Below are positions 15,629 through 24,002 of a DNA stretch of 32,808 nt, piece by piece. The stretch's first letter is position 1; each line of letters begins with the position of its first letter. Under the pieces are notes generated by a model. The model ran no database searches. It was not told the origin of the DNA and saw only the letters and a program-made list of their open reading frames with translations. Source of the DNA: an uncultured Candidatus Saccharibacteria bacterium (GTDB lineage: Bacteria > Patescibacteriota > Saccharimonadia > Saccharimonadales > Saccharimonadaceae); NCBI GenBank assembly GCA_938045445.1, contig CALIMM010000002.1, positions 1 through 32,808 of the forward strand, read 5' to 3'. The translations under genes were made by a program, and so were the position numbers.

Positions 15629-16632
15629 TTATTTGCGGCCAAGCTCGAGAATCTTACCAAAGTAGGCTGGGTTGCCAGCTACTACATTGTGCGCGCTATC
15701 GCCAATTTCTGCCACGCGCAAATCAGCCTTAGGATAGAGCTCACTGACTGATTGCATCAGGTTTGCTGCGTCACCTTTGCGATTCATCCGGCTCAGTTCT
15801 GGCGAGACCAGCGTGATTGGCGCACCTTCAGGCAATGAACCGACTGCAGAGAGTAGATCGAGATTAAAGCCCGTGGTTGTGCCATCGCCGAGATATCTTT
15901 TAGCTGCACCGCCAGAGGTGGTCGGGCAATCTCTGGTGCGTCTTTGACATGATCCCAGGCTTCACGGGCAGCAACATCGTATGAATTCTTGATATAGCGC
16001 TGCATATTAATAGCTTCAATACCCTGGGCTACAGCAATGCCTAGCTTGCCAAGTGACCAGCAACTACTTGGTGGATCCTCAAGAACAAGCTCAGTAATCT
16101 TCTGACGTTCTGCAAGCGCAGCTGGCATTGCCGCACCCAGGCGTGCTCCATACGAGTTACCAAGCACAACAACTTCATCGCTATCAGCTGCCACTCTATC
16201 GACAACCGGTGCGACCTCTTCGGCCAACGCCGCAAAGCTGCCTTCTTTCGCTATCTTGTGTGCAATTGGCTCACGCAAAGCACTCGTTGGCGTGGTAACA
16301 ATAGTAGGCATCTTGCCGTCTTTGTCTCGCAGTGTATGGGCAATTTCTGCCATTTCTTGCTGCGCTACCTCTGTATATGCATTACCGCCCCAGCCCATAC
16401 CATATATAACGGTCAAGCCGCTTGATGCCTCACCCATCTGTGTCAGGACAAGCGCACCCTTACCAAGGTTATTGGGCAGCTCGCGCTGTTTCAGCGTCTC
16501 AAGTAGTCTAGCACGCCCCCCCCAGGTTGGTTGAAGGTTCATCGTCCCGTCTTCTTGGCGAACAAGCTTGCCATTGTGATATGTATTGTGTGTGATTGGC
16601 AAATCCTGCCCAGTGTAGTTTGGCTTTCTCAT
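15629..16632 (-). CDS. Alpha/beta hydrolase split by a -1 frameshift
   Basis: Two overlapping frames together give one 334-aa alpha/beta hydrolase. The first frame (16632 to 15793 as annotated by its stop) holds the nucleophile elbow LGNSYGARLG with Ser160. After Lys245 it drifts into an implausible tail. Slipping -1 on AAAA at 15898-15901 joins it to the second frame (ends 15629), which reads RYLGDGTTTGFNLDLLSAVG and carries the expected C-terminal catalytic His315 (IGDSAHNV). Without the shift the enzyme lacks its histidine. Causes could be a one-base loss in the assembly, a real inactivating mutation, or programmed frameshifting. A good promoter and an AAAGGAG Shine-Dalgarno suggest the gene is or was recently expressed. 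Substrate unknown, perhaps a lipid ester. Confidence 0.75.
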
Positions 16633-16655
16633 AGGTATTACACTCCTTTGTATTA

Positions 16656-16684
16656 GTTGTACTACACTATGTAGAATACGTCAA
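16656..16684 (-). promoter_or_regulatory. Promoter of the frameshifted hydrolase
   Basis: TTGACG (16679-16684), a 17-nt spacer and TACAAC (16656-16661) on the minus strand, followed by a short leader with AAAGGAG before ATG 16632. Confidence 0.65.
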
Positions 16685-16702
16685 GTAGAGTACCATAATA
16701 TA

Positions 16703-17545
16703 TTAGTGAGCGACATCTGGGTAGCTCTCAACTGCCTCGAACTGTAGTAAATGGCCAGCCTGCGGGGCGCATATAAAGTCTGCCTCGGGCAGAAGCTCAT
16801 GCATGATATCAAGCGTCTTCGATGTGATAATATTGTCCTTGCCGCCAACGATGACGGTTATATTGCGCTGACATTCTTGTGGTATGTGATGTGCATAGGG
16901 GCTTTGGTTGTAGAGGAGTGTGGTGAGGACTGCCGAGTCTCTGAGCGTTAGAGAATCCTTTTTGTAGGTTTCGGATTCGCGCAGCCACTGCCGAGCATCG
17001 CGACGCTGTGTCTTGAGGCCAGCTGCCACTCGTATGTATTGAGCAACTTTGAGATTGTAGGCATCCCAGCCCATTTTTTCTGGCACTTTGCTAGACAACT
17101 TTTGTAAAATATCTGCCAACTTCGTTGTATCTGGGGTAGGGCAGGCCAAGATAATTTTCGTCTGGGGCGATATGATGCCAGTACTCATTGCATAATACAC
17201 TACAGAGGCCGAAAAAGACGTGCCAATCACCACATCTGGTGTGCGGCCAATCTGCGCCACCACATGAGCAAACCACTGGCCAAGATCCCGATAATCCCGC
17301 AGTTCGGGCTGCACCGAACCACCGTGCCCAGGCAAGTCAACAGCATAAACCGCATAGCCAAAGCTCACATATCGCTCAGCCAGCGGCATCATATCGATCT
17401 TGCCGCCCGTCACTCCATGGAAGATAAGCACGGCTTTGTCCGCCGTGGTATTGCATTCGTACCAGCACACCCCCTGAGCTGTCTTTTCTTGGCAACCAAG
17501 TGTCTGGCGCAGCTCTTGCAATGTTGGGATAGTTTGATGCTTCAT
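16703..17545 (-). CDS. Alpha/beta hydrolase, esterase/lipase-like
   Basis: A 280-aa intact hydrolase. The oxyanion loop is HGVTGG (about 43-48), the nucleophile elbow GTSFS with Ser110, the acid Asp237 in VGGKDNII and the catalytic His265 in QAGHLL. The layout LPGHGGS after the third strand is typical of lysophospholipase, monoacylglycerol-lipase and carboxylesterase types. There is no signal peptide, so it is cytoplasmic. It lies between the frameshifted hydrolase and a divergent glycosyltransferase, which fits lipid or glycolipid turnover; the substrate is not shown. ATG 17545 follows TATAAT by 11 nt. Confidence 0.88.
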   Translation of the reverse strand: MKHQTIPTLQELRQTLGCQEKTAQGVCWYECNTTADKAVLIFHGVTGGKIDMMPLAERYVSFGYAVYAVDLPGHGGSVQPELRDYRDLGQWFAHVVAQIGRTPDVVIGTSFSASVVYYAMSTGIISPQTKIILACPTPDTTKLADILQKLSSKVPEKMGWDAYNLKVAQYIRVAAGLKTQRRDARQWLRESETYKKDSLTLRDSAVLTTLLYNQSPYAHHIPQECQRNITVIVGGKDNIITSKTLDIMHELLPEADFICAPQAGHLLQFEAVESYPDVAH

Positions 17546-17556
17546 AACGACCCCTT

Positions 17557-17599
17557 ATTATAGGTTATTCCTCAGCTTGGTACAACTATCTGCTATACT
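17557..17599. promoter_or_regulatory. Divergent -10 boxes
   Basis: TATAAT on the minus strand (17557-17562) serves the hydrolase at 17545. TGCTATACT on the plus strand (-10 at 17594-17599) serves the glycosyltransferase at 17610. Their likely -35 regions overlap, so the two genes may be co-regulated or compete. Confidence 0.55.
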
Positions 17600-17609
17600 A
17601 TATACTACT

Positions 17610-18863
17610 ATGTGTACAAATCATCTCTCTGTTGCTATTGTCTTGGACGATAAATTCCCCTCAGCCAGTGGCGTGAGTCGGTCAATTCAGACCCAGATCG
17701 AGGAGCTTACCCAGCTTGGCCACCATGTCACCCTCATTGCCCCCCGGACTGATCTTGAGGCGCCAGAGCATGCTACAGTAGTGCCCGTTACTTCGTTTCG
17801 GTTTCCTGGATTACCGATTCATACACGCATTATCTATGCTTCTCGTCGGGTAGCACGAGCAATAAGCCAAGAGCATCATTTTGACATCATCCACAGTCAA
17901 ACCGACACTGGTGCACTACTGCTTGCAGCCAAAATAGCCCAAGTTCAGCGCATCCCGCACATCCATACCTTTCACACCAACATGGCTGGCTCACACACGA
18001 TGCCAGTGCCAACATTCTTTGCCAGCCTTGGGTTTCGGCTCTGTGCACTGCTGACTGCTCGGATTCATCAGCGCCATTTACACGGCCAGCACGCAGCCGC
18101 CCCACAGCTTACTAGCGAGAGCCGGATTGGCCGATTTGATTGGCACACTCAGGCAATCATCGCTCGCGCCGTCGATGCTTCCACTACGCCATCGCACTAT
18201 ATGTCTGCCTATATTCGCGCTGCCGCACATGGCGTAGACCTGCCTGGCGCAATTATACCAACAGGATATAACCGCACGTTTGAGACCTATGCCCAGGCCA
18301 CTCAGCGCCAACGCCAGAATGACGACGGTAAAATTCGCTTTATCACCATCAGCCGCCTCGTCAAAGAAAAGCGCCTCGATGTTATCATCCAAGCCTTCCA
18401 ACAAGCAGCTATCCCACAGAGCGAGCTCTATATTGTTGGTGATGGGGCAGAATCCAAAAGACTAGCTCGGCTTGCACAAGGTTCTCCCAATATCATATTT
18501 ACTGGCCATGTTGGTGGCCGCAAGGCGATCGTCCAACTCTTGCGCGACGCTGATGTATTTGTGCTTGCCTCGTATCGTTTTGATAATCAGCCGATTGTTA
18601 TCCCTGAGTCTCTCGTCGTTGGCGTTCCTATTCTCTACTGCGATGACCGGCTCGACGTTGGTCTTAATCAGGGCAATAGCCTCCTCGTCCAGCCCGACAC
18701 TGTCAGCCTCGCAGCAGGCATGCAGCGGATTGCTGAGCCAGCTTATCATCAGCAACTCGTTGATGGCACAAAGAGTGTTTTGACCGAGCTATCACCCCAG
18801 GCTACTGCTACTGCTTATGCACAGCTATATCAGAAGGTAATTGAGCAATACCACAAAAGATAA
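17610..18863 (+). CDS. GT4-family glycosyltransferase
   Basis: A 417-aa GT-B glycosyltransferase, related in layout to the one at 14340. The N-terminal domain begins LSVAIVLDDKFPSASGVSRS and has HIHTFHTNMAGS. The donor domain has FITISRLVKEKRLDVIIQAF, IVGDGAESKRL, and the EX7E-like region with PESLVVGVPILYCDDRL. Note Pro-Glu-Ser replaces the usual Glu-Ala. The acceptor is probably a membrane lipid, by family analogy. ATG 17610 is preferred over 17577 because the -10 TATACT lies between the two, 10 nt upstream of 17610. Confidence 0.9.
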   Translation: MCTNHLSVAIVLDDKFPSASGVSRSIQTQIEELTQLGHHVTLIAPRTDLEAPEHATVVPVTSFRFPGLPIHTRIIYASRRVARAISQEHHFDIIHSQTDTGALLLAAKIAQVQRIPHIHTFHTNMAGSHTMPVPTFFASLGFRLCALLTARIHQRHLHGQHAAAPQLTSESRIGRFDWHTQAIIARAVDASTTPSHYMSAYIRAAAHGVDLPGAIIPTGYNRTFETYAQATQRQRQNDDGKIRFITISRLVKEKRLDVIIQAFQQAAIPQSELYIVGDGAESKRLARLAQGSPNIIFTGHVGGRKAIVQLLRDADVFVLASYRFDNQPIVIPESLVVGVPILYCDDRLDVGLNQGNSLLVQPDTVSLAAGMQRIAEPAYHQQLVDGTKSVLTELSPQATATAYAQLYQKVIEQYHKR

Positions 18864-18892
18864 CTCACTCGCCACAGAGCCATGCCATCTGC

Positions 18893-18898
18893 TATACT
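18893..18898 (+). promoter_or_regulatory. Extended -10 (TGCTATACT) of the exodeoxyribonuclease gene
   Basis: TATACT ends 6 nt before ATG 18905; leaderless by spacing. Confidence 0.7.
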
Positions 18899-18904
18899 AC
18901 CCCT

Positions 18905-19732
18905 ATGACTAGCTTATACTCCTGGAACGTCAACGGTATTCGTGCGGTGATAAACAAGGGCGAATTTGCCCGCTTTATGGCAGCGCATAACCCCGATATC
19001 CTGTGCCTGCAGGAGACGAAAGCGCAGCGCCAGCAGGTGGAGCTCGACCTGCCAGGCTACCACGAGCACTTTTATAGCGCGGCCAAGAAGGGCTATAGCG
19101 GCACGGCAATCTTTAGCAAAACCGCGCCGCTACAGTGGCGTGATGGCCTGCCGGCTGAGTTGGTAGAGCAGTTCCAGCTGGCGGCCGATAGCTACGGCAG
19201 CCCGAATGATGAAGGCCGCGTCATTACAGCGGAGTTTGCTAGCTTTTGGCTGGTGACCTGCTACACACCCAATAGCAAGGGCGACCTGAGCCGGCTGACC
19301 CTGCGCGCCGAGGCCTGGGACCCGTGCATGCTGGCGTACCTGCAGGATCTAGAGGCCGGCCAGTACGGCCCGGCTAAACCGGTGCTGTACTGCGGGGATA
19401 TGAACGTCGCCCACCAGCCAATCGACCTTGCCAACCCACGCGCCAACCGCGGCAAACACGGCTTTACAGACGAAGAGCGCGCTGGCTTCCAGCACTACCT
19501 AGATGCCGGCTTTGTGGATACCTTCCGCGCCGCTCACCCCGGCCAAACCGACGCCTACACCTGGTGGACGCACTGGGCCAACGCCCGCGCCCGCAACGTG
19601 GGCTGGCGGATCGACTACTGGCTGGCATCAGCGGCAATCGCCCCGCGCATCACCAGCGCCCACATCCACGCCAACCAAATGGGCAGCGACCACTGCCCAG
19701 TCAGCATTACACTGGATGAGCCAATAGTGTAA
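18905..19732 (+). CDS. xth: Exodeoxyribonuclease III / AP endonuclease
   Basis: A 275-aa base-excision-repair nuclease that cuts 5' to abasic sites and can trim 3' ends. All active-site blocks are present: SWNVNGIR near the start, LQETK with the metal-binding Glu37, CGDMNVAH with the Asp-Asn pair, WRIDYWLAS, and GSDHCPV with the general-base His. Length and order match the ExoA/XthA family. Its codons look more GC-rich than flanking genes. Monocistronic; the stop is followed at once by cassette-like element 2. Confidence 0.95.
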   Translation: MTSLYSWNVNGIRAVINKGEFARFMAAHNPDILCLQETKAQRQQVELDLPGYHEHFYSAAKKGYSGTAIFSKTAPLQWRDGLPAELVEQFQLAADSYGSPNDEGRVITAEFASFWLVTCYTPNSKGDLSRLTLRAEAWDPCMLAYLQDLEAGQYGPAKPVLYCGDMNVAHQPIDLANPRANRGKHGFTDEERAGFQHYLDAGFVDTFRAAHPGQTDAYTWWTHWANARARNVGWRIDYWLASAAIAPRITSAHIHANQMGSDHCPVSITLDEPIV

Positions 19733-19762
19733 GACTAGGGGGGCGCGATAAACACGCAAACC

Positions 19763-20003
19763 TTGACGTACCCCTCATATATTGATATATATATATTAGC
19801 TTCTCGCAATCCGACGAGAGGCGAGCCTAAAAAGGAGGGGAGGTGACTCTCGTGATCGACGGATGAACAATCAGCAGAGGGTGCGCAGGCACACGTTTGC
19901 GCACCCTCTGCGCCCCAACCTCCTATCTCCTTCTTACCCAACCTAGTCGTTAGCACTTACTCTCATAGAGTATATAGAGCTCCTAGGTTGGGCTTTTTCT
20001 TTT
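19763..20003 (+). ncRNA. Cassette-like element 2, probably non-coding
   Basis: TTGACG (19763-19768), a 17-nt spacer and TATATA (19786-19791) carry the same palindrome ATATATTGATATAT (19777-19790) as cassettes 1 and 3. A leader hairpin (CTTCTCG/CGAGAGG) precedes AAGGAGG and GGAGGTGA. No membrane protein follows, only GTG-ATC-GAC-GGA-TGA (19852-19866) overlapping a possible 27-codon frame (19863-19946). A 13-bp perfect hairpin GCAGAGGGTGCGC/GCGCACCCTCTGC (19874-19911) comes next. The element ends in CCCAACCTAG/CTAGGTTGGG (19937-19946, 19983-19992) plus a long T-run. It is either a decayed cassette or a regulatory RNA. Confidence 0.65.
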
Positions 20004-20135
20004 TCGCGTTCTTCACTCACCACAGGCTGTGCTCGTCATCCGCCCCAGTTATAGGCCGCTCAATCCATCCCACTGCTCAGCAGCAGGGGAGATACTGGCC
20101 AGTAGCGATAGATAGCATACACTCCCACTTCGCGG

Positions 20136-20141
20136 TATAAT
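20136..20141 (+). promoter_or_regulatory. -10 box TATAAT before a leaderless short ORF
   Basis: A perfect TATAAT, 6 nt before ATG 20148, which opens the 19-codon frame below. Confidence 0.65.
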
Positions 20142-20147
20142 AGCTCT

Positions 20148-20207
20148 ATGCTGAGTATTTTCCCCCTATATTATCTCCACCCGTCAGAGCAAGGCAGCTG
20201 CACATGA
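20148..20207 (+). CDS. Possible 19-aa leader peptide
   Basis: An open frame of 19 codons, MLSIFPLYYLHPSEQGSCT, starting 6 nt after TATAAT. Its TGA overlaps the ATG of the next gene as ATGA (20204-20207). The next gene has no convincing Shine-Dalgarno of its own, so translation of this peptide may deliver ribosomes to it. No run of regulatory amino-acid codons is seen, so attenuation is not suggested. Confidence 0.45.
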   Translation: MLSIFPLYYLHPSEQGSCT

Positions 20208-21001
20208 ACATCCCCTACTGGCAGCAGCAAACGCCAGCCAAACCGCTCTACCCAGACATCGCCTGGAACAAGCCCCAGCAGCGAGCACAGGCGGGCAAGC
20301 TGGGCATTATTGGTGGCAACCGGCTGAGCTTTCGCGCCATCGAGCATAGCTATACTACTGCACTCGCCACAGGGGTAGGGCAGGCACGCGTGGTGCTGCC
20401 AGACGCCCTGCGCGGCACCATTCCCGCCAGCGTGACGGACACGATTTTTGCTGCAAGCAACAGTAGCGGCAGCCTAGGCAACGAAGCCTGGCCAGAGCTA
20501 CAAGCCTTGGCCAATTGGGCCGATACGCTTCTTCTCATCGGCGACGCTGGCCGCAACAGCCAGACCGCCATCGTCTACGAAAAGCTCGTGAGCCACACTA
20601 CCACACCACTCATCATCAGCCGCGACGCGGTCGATTTGCTTATGCCAAGCGCCCCACAGCTTGCCAGCCAGTCAAACGTCCTTATCATCGCCTCATTCTC
20701 ACAAGTCCAAAAGCTGCTGCGCACGCTGTACTACCCCAAGATCCTCACCTTCCGTATGCCGCTCCTCCAGCTGGTCGAGGCGCTACACAAGTTTACCGTC
20801 ACCTATCCACTTACCCTCGCCACCTTCCACGCCGACACTATCCTCATCACTCAGCACGGCACCGTCACGTCAACACCATGGTCGCAGCCAATGGCTCTCT
20901 GGCAGGGCACTGTGCCAACGCGCATCTCCGCCTATACCATGTGGAACCCAGCGACACCCCTCCAGGCAGCAACGGCTAGCTTGCTAGATGGGAAGGAGTA
21001 G
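20204..21001 (+). CDS. NAD(P)H-hydrate dehydratase-like protein
   Basis: A 265-aa ribokinase-like-fold protein. The early segment GKLGIIGGNRLSFRAIEHSY, then GVGQARVVLPDAL, resembles the first domain of ADP/ATP-dependent NAD(P)H-hydrate dehydratases (YjeF C-terminal domain), which repair hydrated NADH and NADPH. ADTLLLIGDAGRNSQTA would be the substrate/nucleotide segment. The usual strongly conserved GSGDVLAG/NGTGD-type motif near the C-terminus is not visible, so the protein is divergent and may have lost or changed activity. Assignment is tentative. ATG 20204 is coupled to the upstream 19-codon frame. Confidence 0.6.
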   Translation: MNIPYWQQQTPAKPLYPDIAWNKPQQRAQAGKLGIIGGNRLSFRAIEHSYTTALATGVGQARVVLPDALRGTIPASVTDTIFAASNSSGSLGNEAWPELQALANWADTLLLIGDAGRNSQTAIVYEKLVSHTTTPLIISRDAVDLLMPSAPQLASQSNVLIIASFSQVQKLLRTLYYPKILTFRMPLLQLVEALHKFTVTYPLTLATFHADTILITQHGTVTSTPWSQPMALWQGTVPTRISAYTMWNPATPLQAATASLLDGKE

Positions 21002-22251
21002 GTATTAGGTATCGACTCTGGAACTTTTGTTATAGCTATTTGTAATTTTCTTCTTTTTTCCTTCGACTAGTGAAGGGAAGCATAAGAGTCGCTCTAGTCC
21101 TAAAACTCGGGCAGTATTTCTGTAATCTGCTTTTTTGTCTAAGCGCCAAACGATAGGTATCTTCAAGCACGATGAATACACCCATGAGACCATCTCAAGT
21201 AGTGGGATTTTATATCCTACCAAGTCAATAGAGGCAAGGAAGAGCGAAAAAAGAGATTTGCACGCGATGTGCAGCGTCATTATTATGTTGTTCGTTTTTT
21301 GTGTTCAGATCATACGAAGCACAAATCATGAACAAATGTTTGTGTCACATGAGCCCACGGCCTCTGTTATTCTGCTGGACAAAAAAGTAGCACAAGCATA
21401 AAACACCGCCAAATACTATACCAAAACTCTCTTACTATATGGTGTGCAATGCTTGCGTGGATACCATCATTATATATCTTATTTATAGAACGAAAGTAGC
21501 ACGTTTTGATCATAAATCAAGCCTTCATACCATATTGCATGGCAATATGGTGTCTATTTACCACACCAAATAGCTCATTTCCTCTTGCGCAAGGCAGCAA
21601 AAAGCAGGTGAGTAGTATATTTGTTCGCCCTAGTTTGTGCGCTCCGTCAACCATGATACATGAGTAATGAGCGTGTTCAGTGCATCCTCATACTGCTCTC
21701 TTTGTTTTGTGTGTTGCTACGCAGCCCCCACCTTATTCAGCAAGTAGAAACCACCATCTCAGCCTGTATTAAAAGTCTATGTCGCATGGTGAGTAATCTC
21801 GCTCATCTATCTGGGGATAGAATCGGGTGGGTATAGATGGAATATCTTGAGGAGACCATTGAATACCGTTATCCTTAGCAACTATGCCCGCAGAAGCTAA
21901 CTACGGCCTATATTAAGCCTCTATCGAGTAGGGGGTGTAAATGATCTAGCTACTCGTGCCACCATCCAGAACCCGCGATGTAAAATACATATTTACACTG
22001 CCTTTCTCTATTCTTCTAGCAAAATATATACCGCCACTGACTAACATAGAGCACCACCAGAACAGACAGATTGCACTCACAATGCGCGGCTAGCCCCCTT
22101 AAAGAGCGGGTGAGAGGAAGGGTAGAGAAGCTTAATACGTCTCATCAGAGTAACTCTCACTCCACAATCCCACAAATGCGACCAATCAAAAAGAAAAGAG
22201 GACGCGCAGCTTATATTGGGTCAATAATTTACTCTCAAAAACCAAACCAAT
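21002..22251. other. 1.25-kb region without a convincing gene
   Basis: Short frames such as 21135-21401 (+) and 21005-21280 (-) lack ribosome sites, plausible promoters and protein-like composition. Hairpins seen: ACCATATTGC/GCAATATGGT with a 3-nt loop (21529-21551), and CGAGTAG/CTACTCG (21925-21931, 21950-21956). ATATGGTGT occurs twice (near 21438 and 21545). I looked for tmRNA, RNase P RNA and SRP RNA signatures and saw none. It may hold decayed genes or an unrecognised RNA. Confidence 0.5.
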
Positions 22252-22285
22252 AAAAATCACCCGTCCATGCAAAACGGGTGATTTT
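22252..22285 (-). terminator. Terminator of the LPHTG surface protein gene
   Basis: A 13-bp stem AAAAATCACCCGT (22252-22264) / ACGGGTGATTTTT (22273-22285), T-rich on both strands, 22 nt past the stop codon. Confidence 0.85.
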
Positions 22286-22307
22286 TGGGTTATCCGCAAA
22301 CGGTTAT

Positions 22308-23546
22308 TTATTTGCGGTGGCGGCTTACGTAGTAAGCGGCACCTGCAGCAGTGAGGCTACCAATACCAGCCAGCGGCAGGAGGGTACCGCCCAAGCCGGT
22401 GTGTGGCAACTCAGCTACTGGAGTTGGAGGAGTTTGCTCACACTTCGACATGTCGGTGGTGTAGTCATTGCTTACTTCGTTGCGGCGAACTTCGACGATC
22501 TTCTTGTCAGAGATGCGGCAGACCTTGACCTTGTCGCAGTCGGCGGTGTTCTTTGAGTGCTTCTTCTCGTCGAATTCTTTTTCCTTGATGGTGACAATAG
22601 CACCAGTCTTCAGCTCACAGACCTTCATCTTGTCGCAGTCTTTGACGTTCTTTGAGTGCTTGGTAGCGTCAAATTCGCTTTCTTTGATGGTGATGATGGT
22701 GCTGCTGCTCAGCTCACATACCTGGATGGTTGGCTGAGGTGTAACCTTGATGGTCACTTGGCAGTCTTTGCTTGTCTTCTCGACGTTGGTGCTGCCACCT
22801 TCGCTACCGACCACAGTCATTTTAACGGTGTATGTGCCTTCCTTAGCGTAAGTGTGGCGAACAGTTGCACCACCGTTGGTGGTCTTGCCATCGCCAAAGT
22901 CGTAGATGTAGTTAACGACCTTTGCACCTTCCTTAGCGGTTGCCTTGGCGGTGAACTGGTATTCGTTGCGCGAAATCTGGGTAGCTTGCAACGCGTCGCA
23001 GGTCAGGCTTGGCTTGGCTGGTGGGGGAGTTGGGGTGCCCCAGATAGGGTTACCACAGTCCTTAATAACACCAGCGATAAACTTACCGTTGTTGTCGAAC
23101 CATGCATAAACGCTAAAGGTTGTCTTGCCCAAGATGAAGCTATCACCGGTTGGGTACTGGTAGTAGGTGTGGCCACCAGCGGTGCGCTGACCTTCTGGCT
23201 GCTTTTGCTTTGTACCAGCTTTGGCCTGCAGGGTGCGGGCACCAGTAGCGACAACACGACCACCAACAGTCACGTTGCCGTTCGCATCAACTGTACCTTC
23301 TTGCATGTTGGCACCGTTGATCATCTGCTCGGTAATACCGAACTGGCTATACAGCTGACGGATCTCTGTACGCTTTGTGTAAGTGCTGCGCAGGGTCTGC
23401 ACGTCCTTTGTGCCGCACTCTACAACATTAAAGTTGCTACAACCTGCTGAGATCGCTGCCGATGCTGGCTGCGCTACCCACAGGCCACCGATTGCTGCGC
23501 CAGCGACTACGCCAAGTGCAACAAACGATTTTGCTAGTTTGTTCAT
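22308..23546 (-). CDS. LPXTG-type cell-surface protein with PKD domain and Cys repeats
   Basis: A 412-aa exported, wall-anchored protein. Signal peptide at residues 1-30 (cleavage after ASA). The N-terminal region is about 31-165, then a Pro-rich linker TPTPPPAKP. A PKD-like Ig domain (about 180-265) contains YDFGDGK and the HTYAKEGTYTV strand. Three repeats of about 30 residues follow (VCEL...ITIKE.EFD..KHSKN..DCDK at 277-305, 309-338 and a diverged third at 342-369), each bounded by two Cys that may form disulfides. The sorting signal is LPHTG at 380-384, a hydrophobic span and RHRK. GAGGAGG Shine-Dalgarno and a strong promoter suggest abundance. The sortase at 24280 is the likely anchoring enzyme. 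Confidence 0.92.
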   Translation of the reverse strand: MNKLAKSFVALGVVAGAAIGGLWVAQPASAAISAGCSNFNVVECGTKDVQTLRSTYTKRTEIRQLYSQFGITEQMINGANMQEGTVDANGNVTVGGRVVATGARTLQAKAGTKQKQPEGQRTAGGHTYYQYPTGDSFILGKTTFSVYAWFDNNGKFIAGVIKDCGNPIWGTPTPPPAKPSLTCDALQATQISRNEYQFTAKATAKEGAKVVNYIYDFGDGKTTNGGATVRHTYAKEGTYTVKMTVVGSEGGSTNVEKTSKDCQVTIKVTPQPTIQVCELSSSTIITIKESEFDATKHSKNVKDCDKMKVCELKTGAIVTIKEKEFDEKKHSKNTADCDKVKVCRISDKKIVEVRRNEVSNDYTTDMSKCEQTPPTPVAELPHTGLGGTLLPLAGIGSLTAAGAAYYVSRHRK

Positions 23547-23586
23547 TTGTTTTCCTCCTCGTCATTATTAGACGTTATGTGTTGAG

Positions 23587-23613
23587 ATTATCATGTCCTT
23601 TATTTTTTGTCAA
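23587..23613 (-). promoter_or_regulatory. Promoter of the LPHTG surface protein
   Basis: A consensus TTGACA (23608-23613) on the minus strand, with GATAAT (23587-23592) 15 nt downstream or TAATCT at 17 nt. A leader of about 35 nt with GAGGAGG follows. Confidence 0.65.
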
Positions 23614-23955
23614 CATTACTTTTTCATATATTGTGCTTATGCTTAAATCCATATTTTGTGGCTGCTGTTCTACCACAAAATTATGATTATAGCCACTGTT
23701 ATATGTGGTTGCGTGCAAGTGATGTTCGATGGTGTTGTACTTATCAAACATACATCGCACGCTCGGTGCTTTCGCCTGTTGCGCAGCTATGTGATGTTGC
23801 TCGGCTTTTTTGCCATATTTTTCTTGATCGTTCATGGCTGGTTATCCAGTAGCTTAGGATGGGCGAGCGGTCATATTGAATGAATAGAGTGACCGGCTTA
23901 GGCATATCTCCGTAGAGCCCTGCACGAGAGGCTAGCCAAGTGCGGTGCAATCTGC
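23614..23955. other. Intergenic region, no gene seen
   Basis: About 340 nt upstream of both the minus-strand surface protein and the plus-strand tRNA. Several overlapping short frames on both strands (about 75-95 codons) are hydrophobic or Cys-rich without ribosome sites and are not supported. Confidence 0.5.
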
Positions 23956-23961
23956 TATACT
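23956..23961 (+). promoter_or_regulatory. -10 box TATACT of the tRNA-Leu gene
   Basis: Extended -10 TGCTATACT, 41 nt before the mature tRNA 5' end. The -35 is weak (TAGCCA). Confidence 0.6.
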
Positions 23962-24002
23962 TGCAGAAGTTGCAGGATAGGGCTGCAATTGATCTTACTC
24001 GC

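Noticed and set aside
19735..19956. 73-codon minus-strand frame across element 2
   Set aside because: It runs antisense through the promoter palindrome and the strong hairpin; a comparable shadow frame occurs opposite cassette 1.
21135..21401. 88-codon plus-strand frame in the gene-poor gap
   Set aside because: No promoter-SD combination and no protein-like pattern; an overlapping minus-strand frame looks equally weak.
21400..22250. Possible RNase P RNA or tmRNA
   Set aside because: No conserved RNase P core segments and no tRNA-like ends of tmRNA could be found on either strand by eye.
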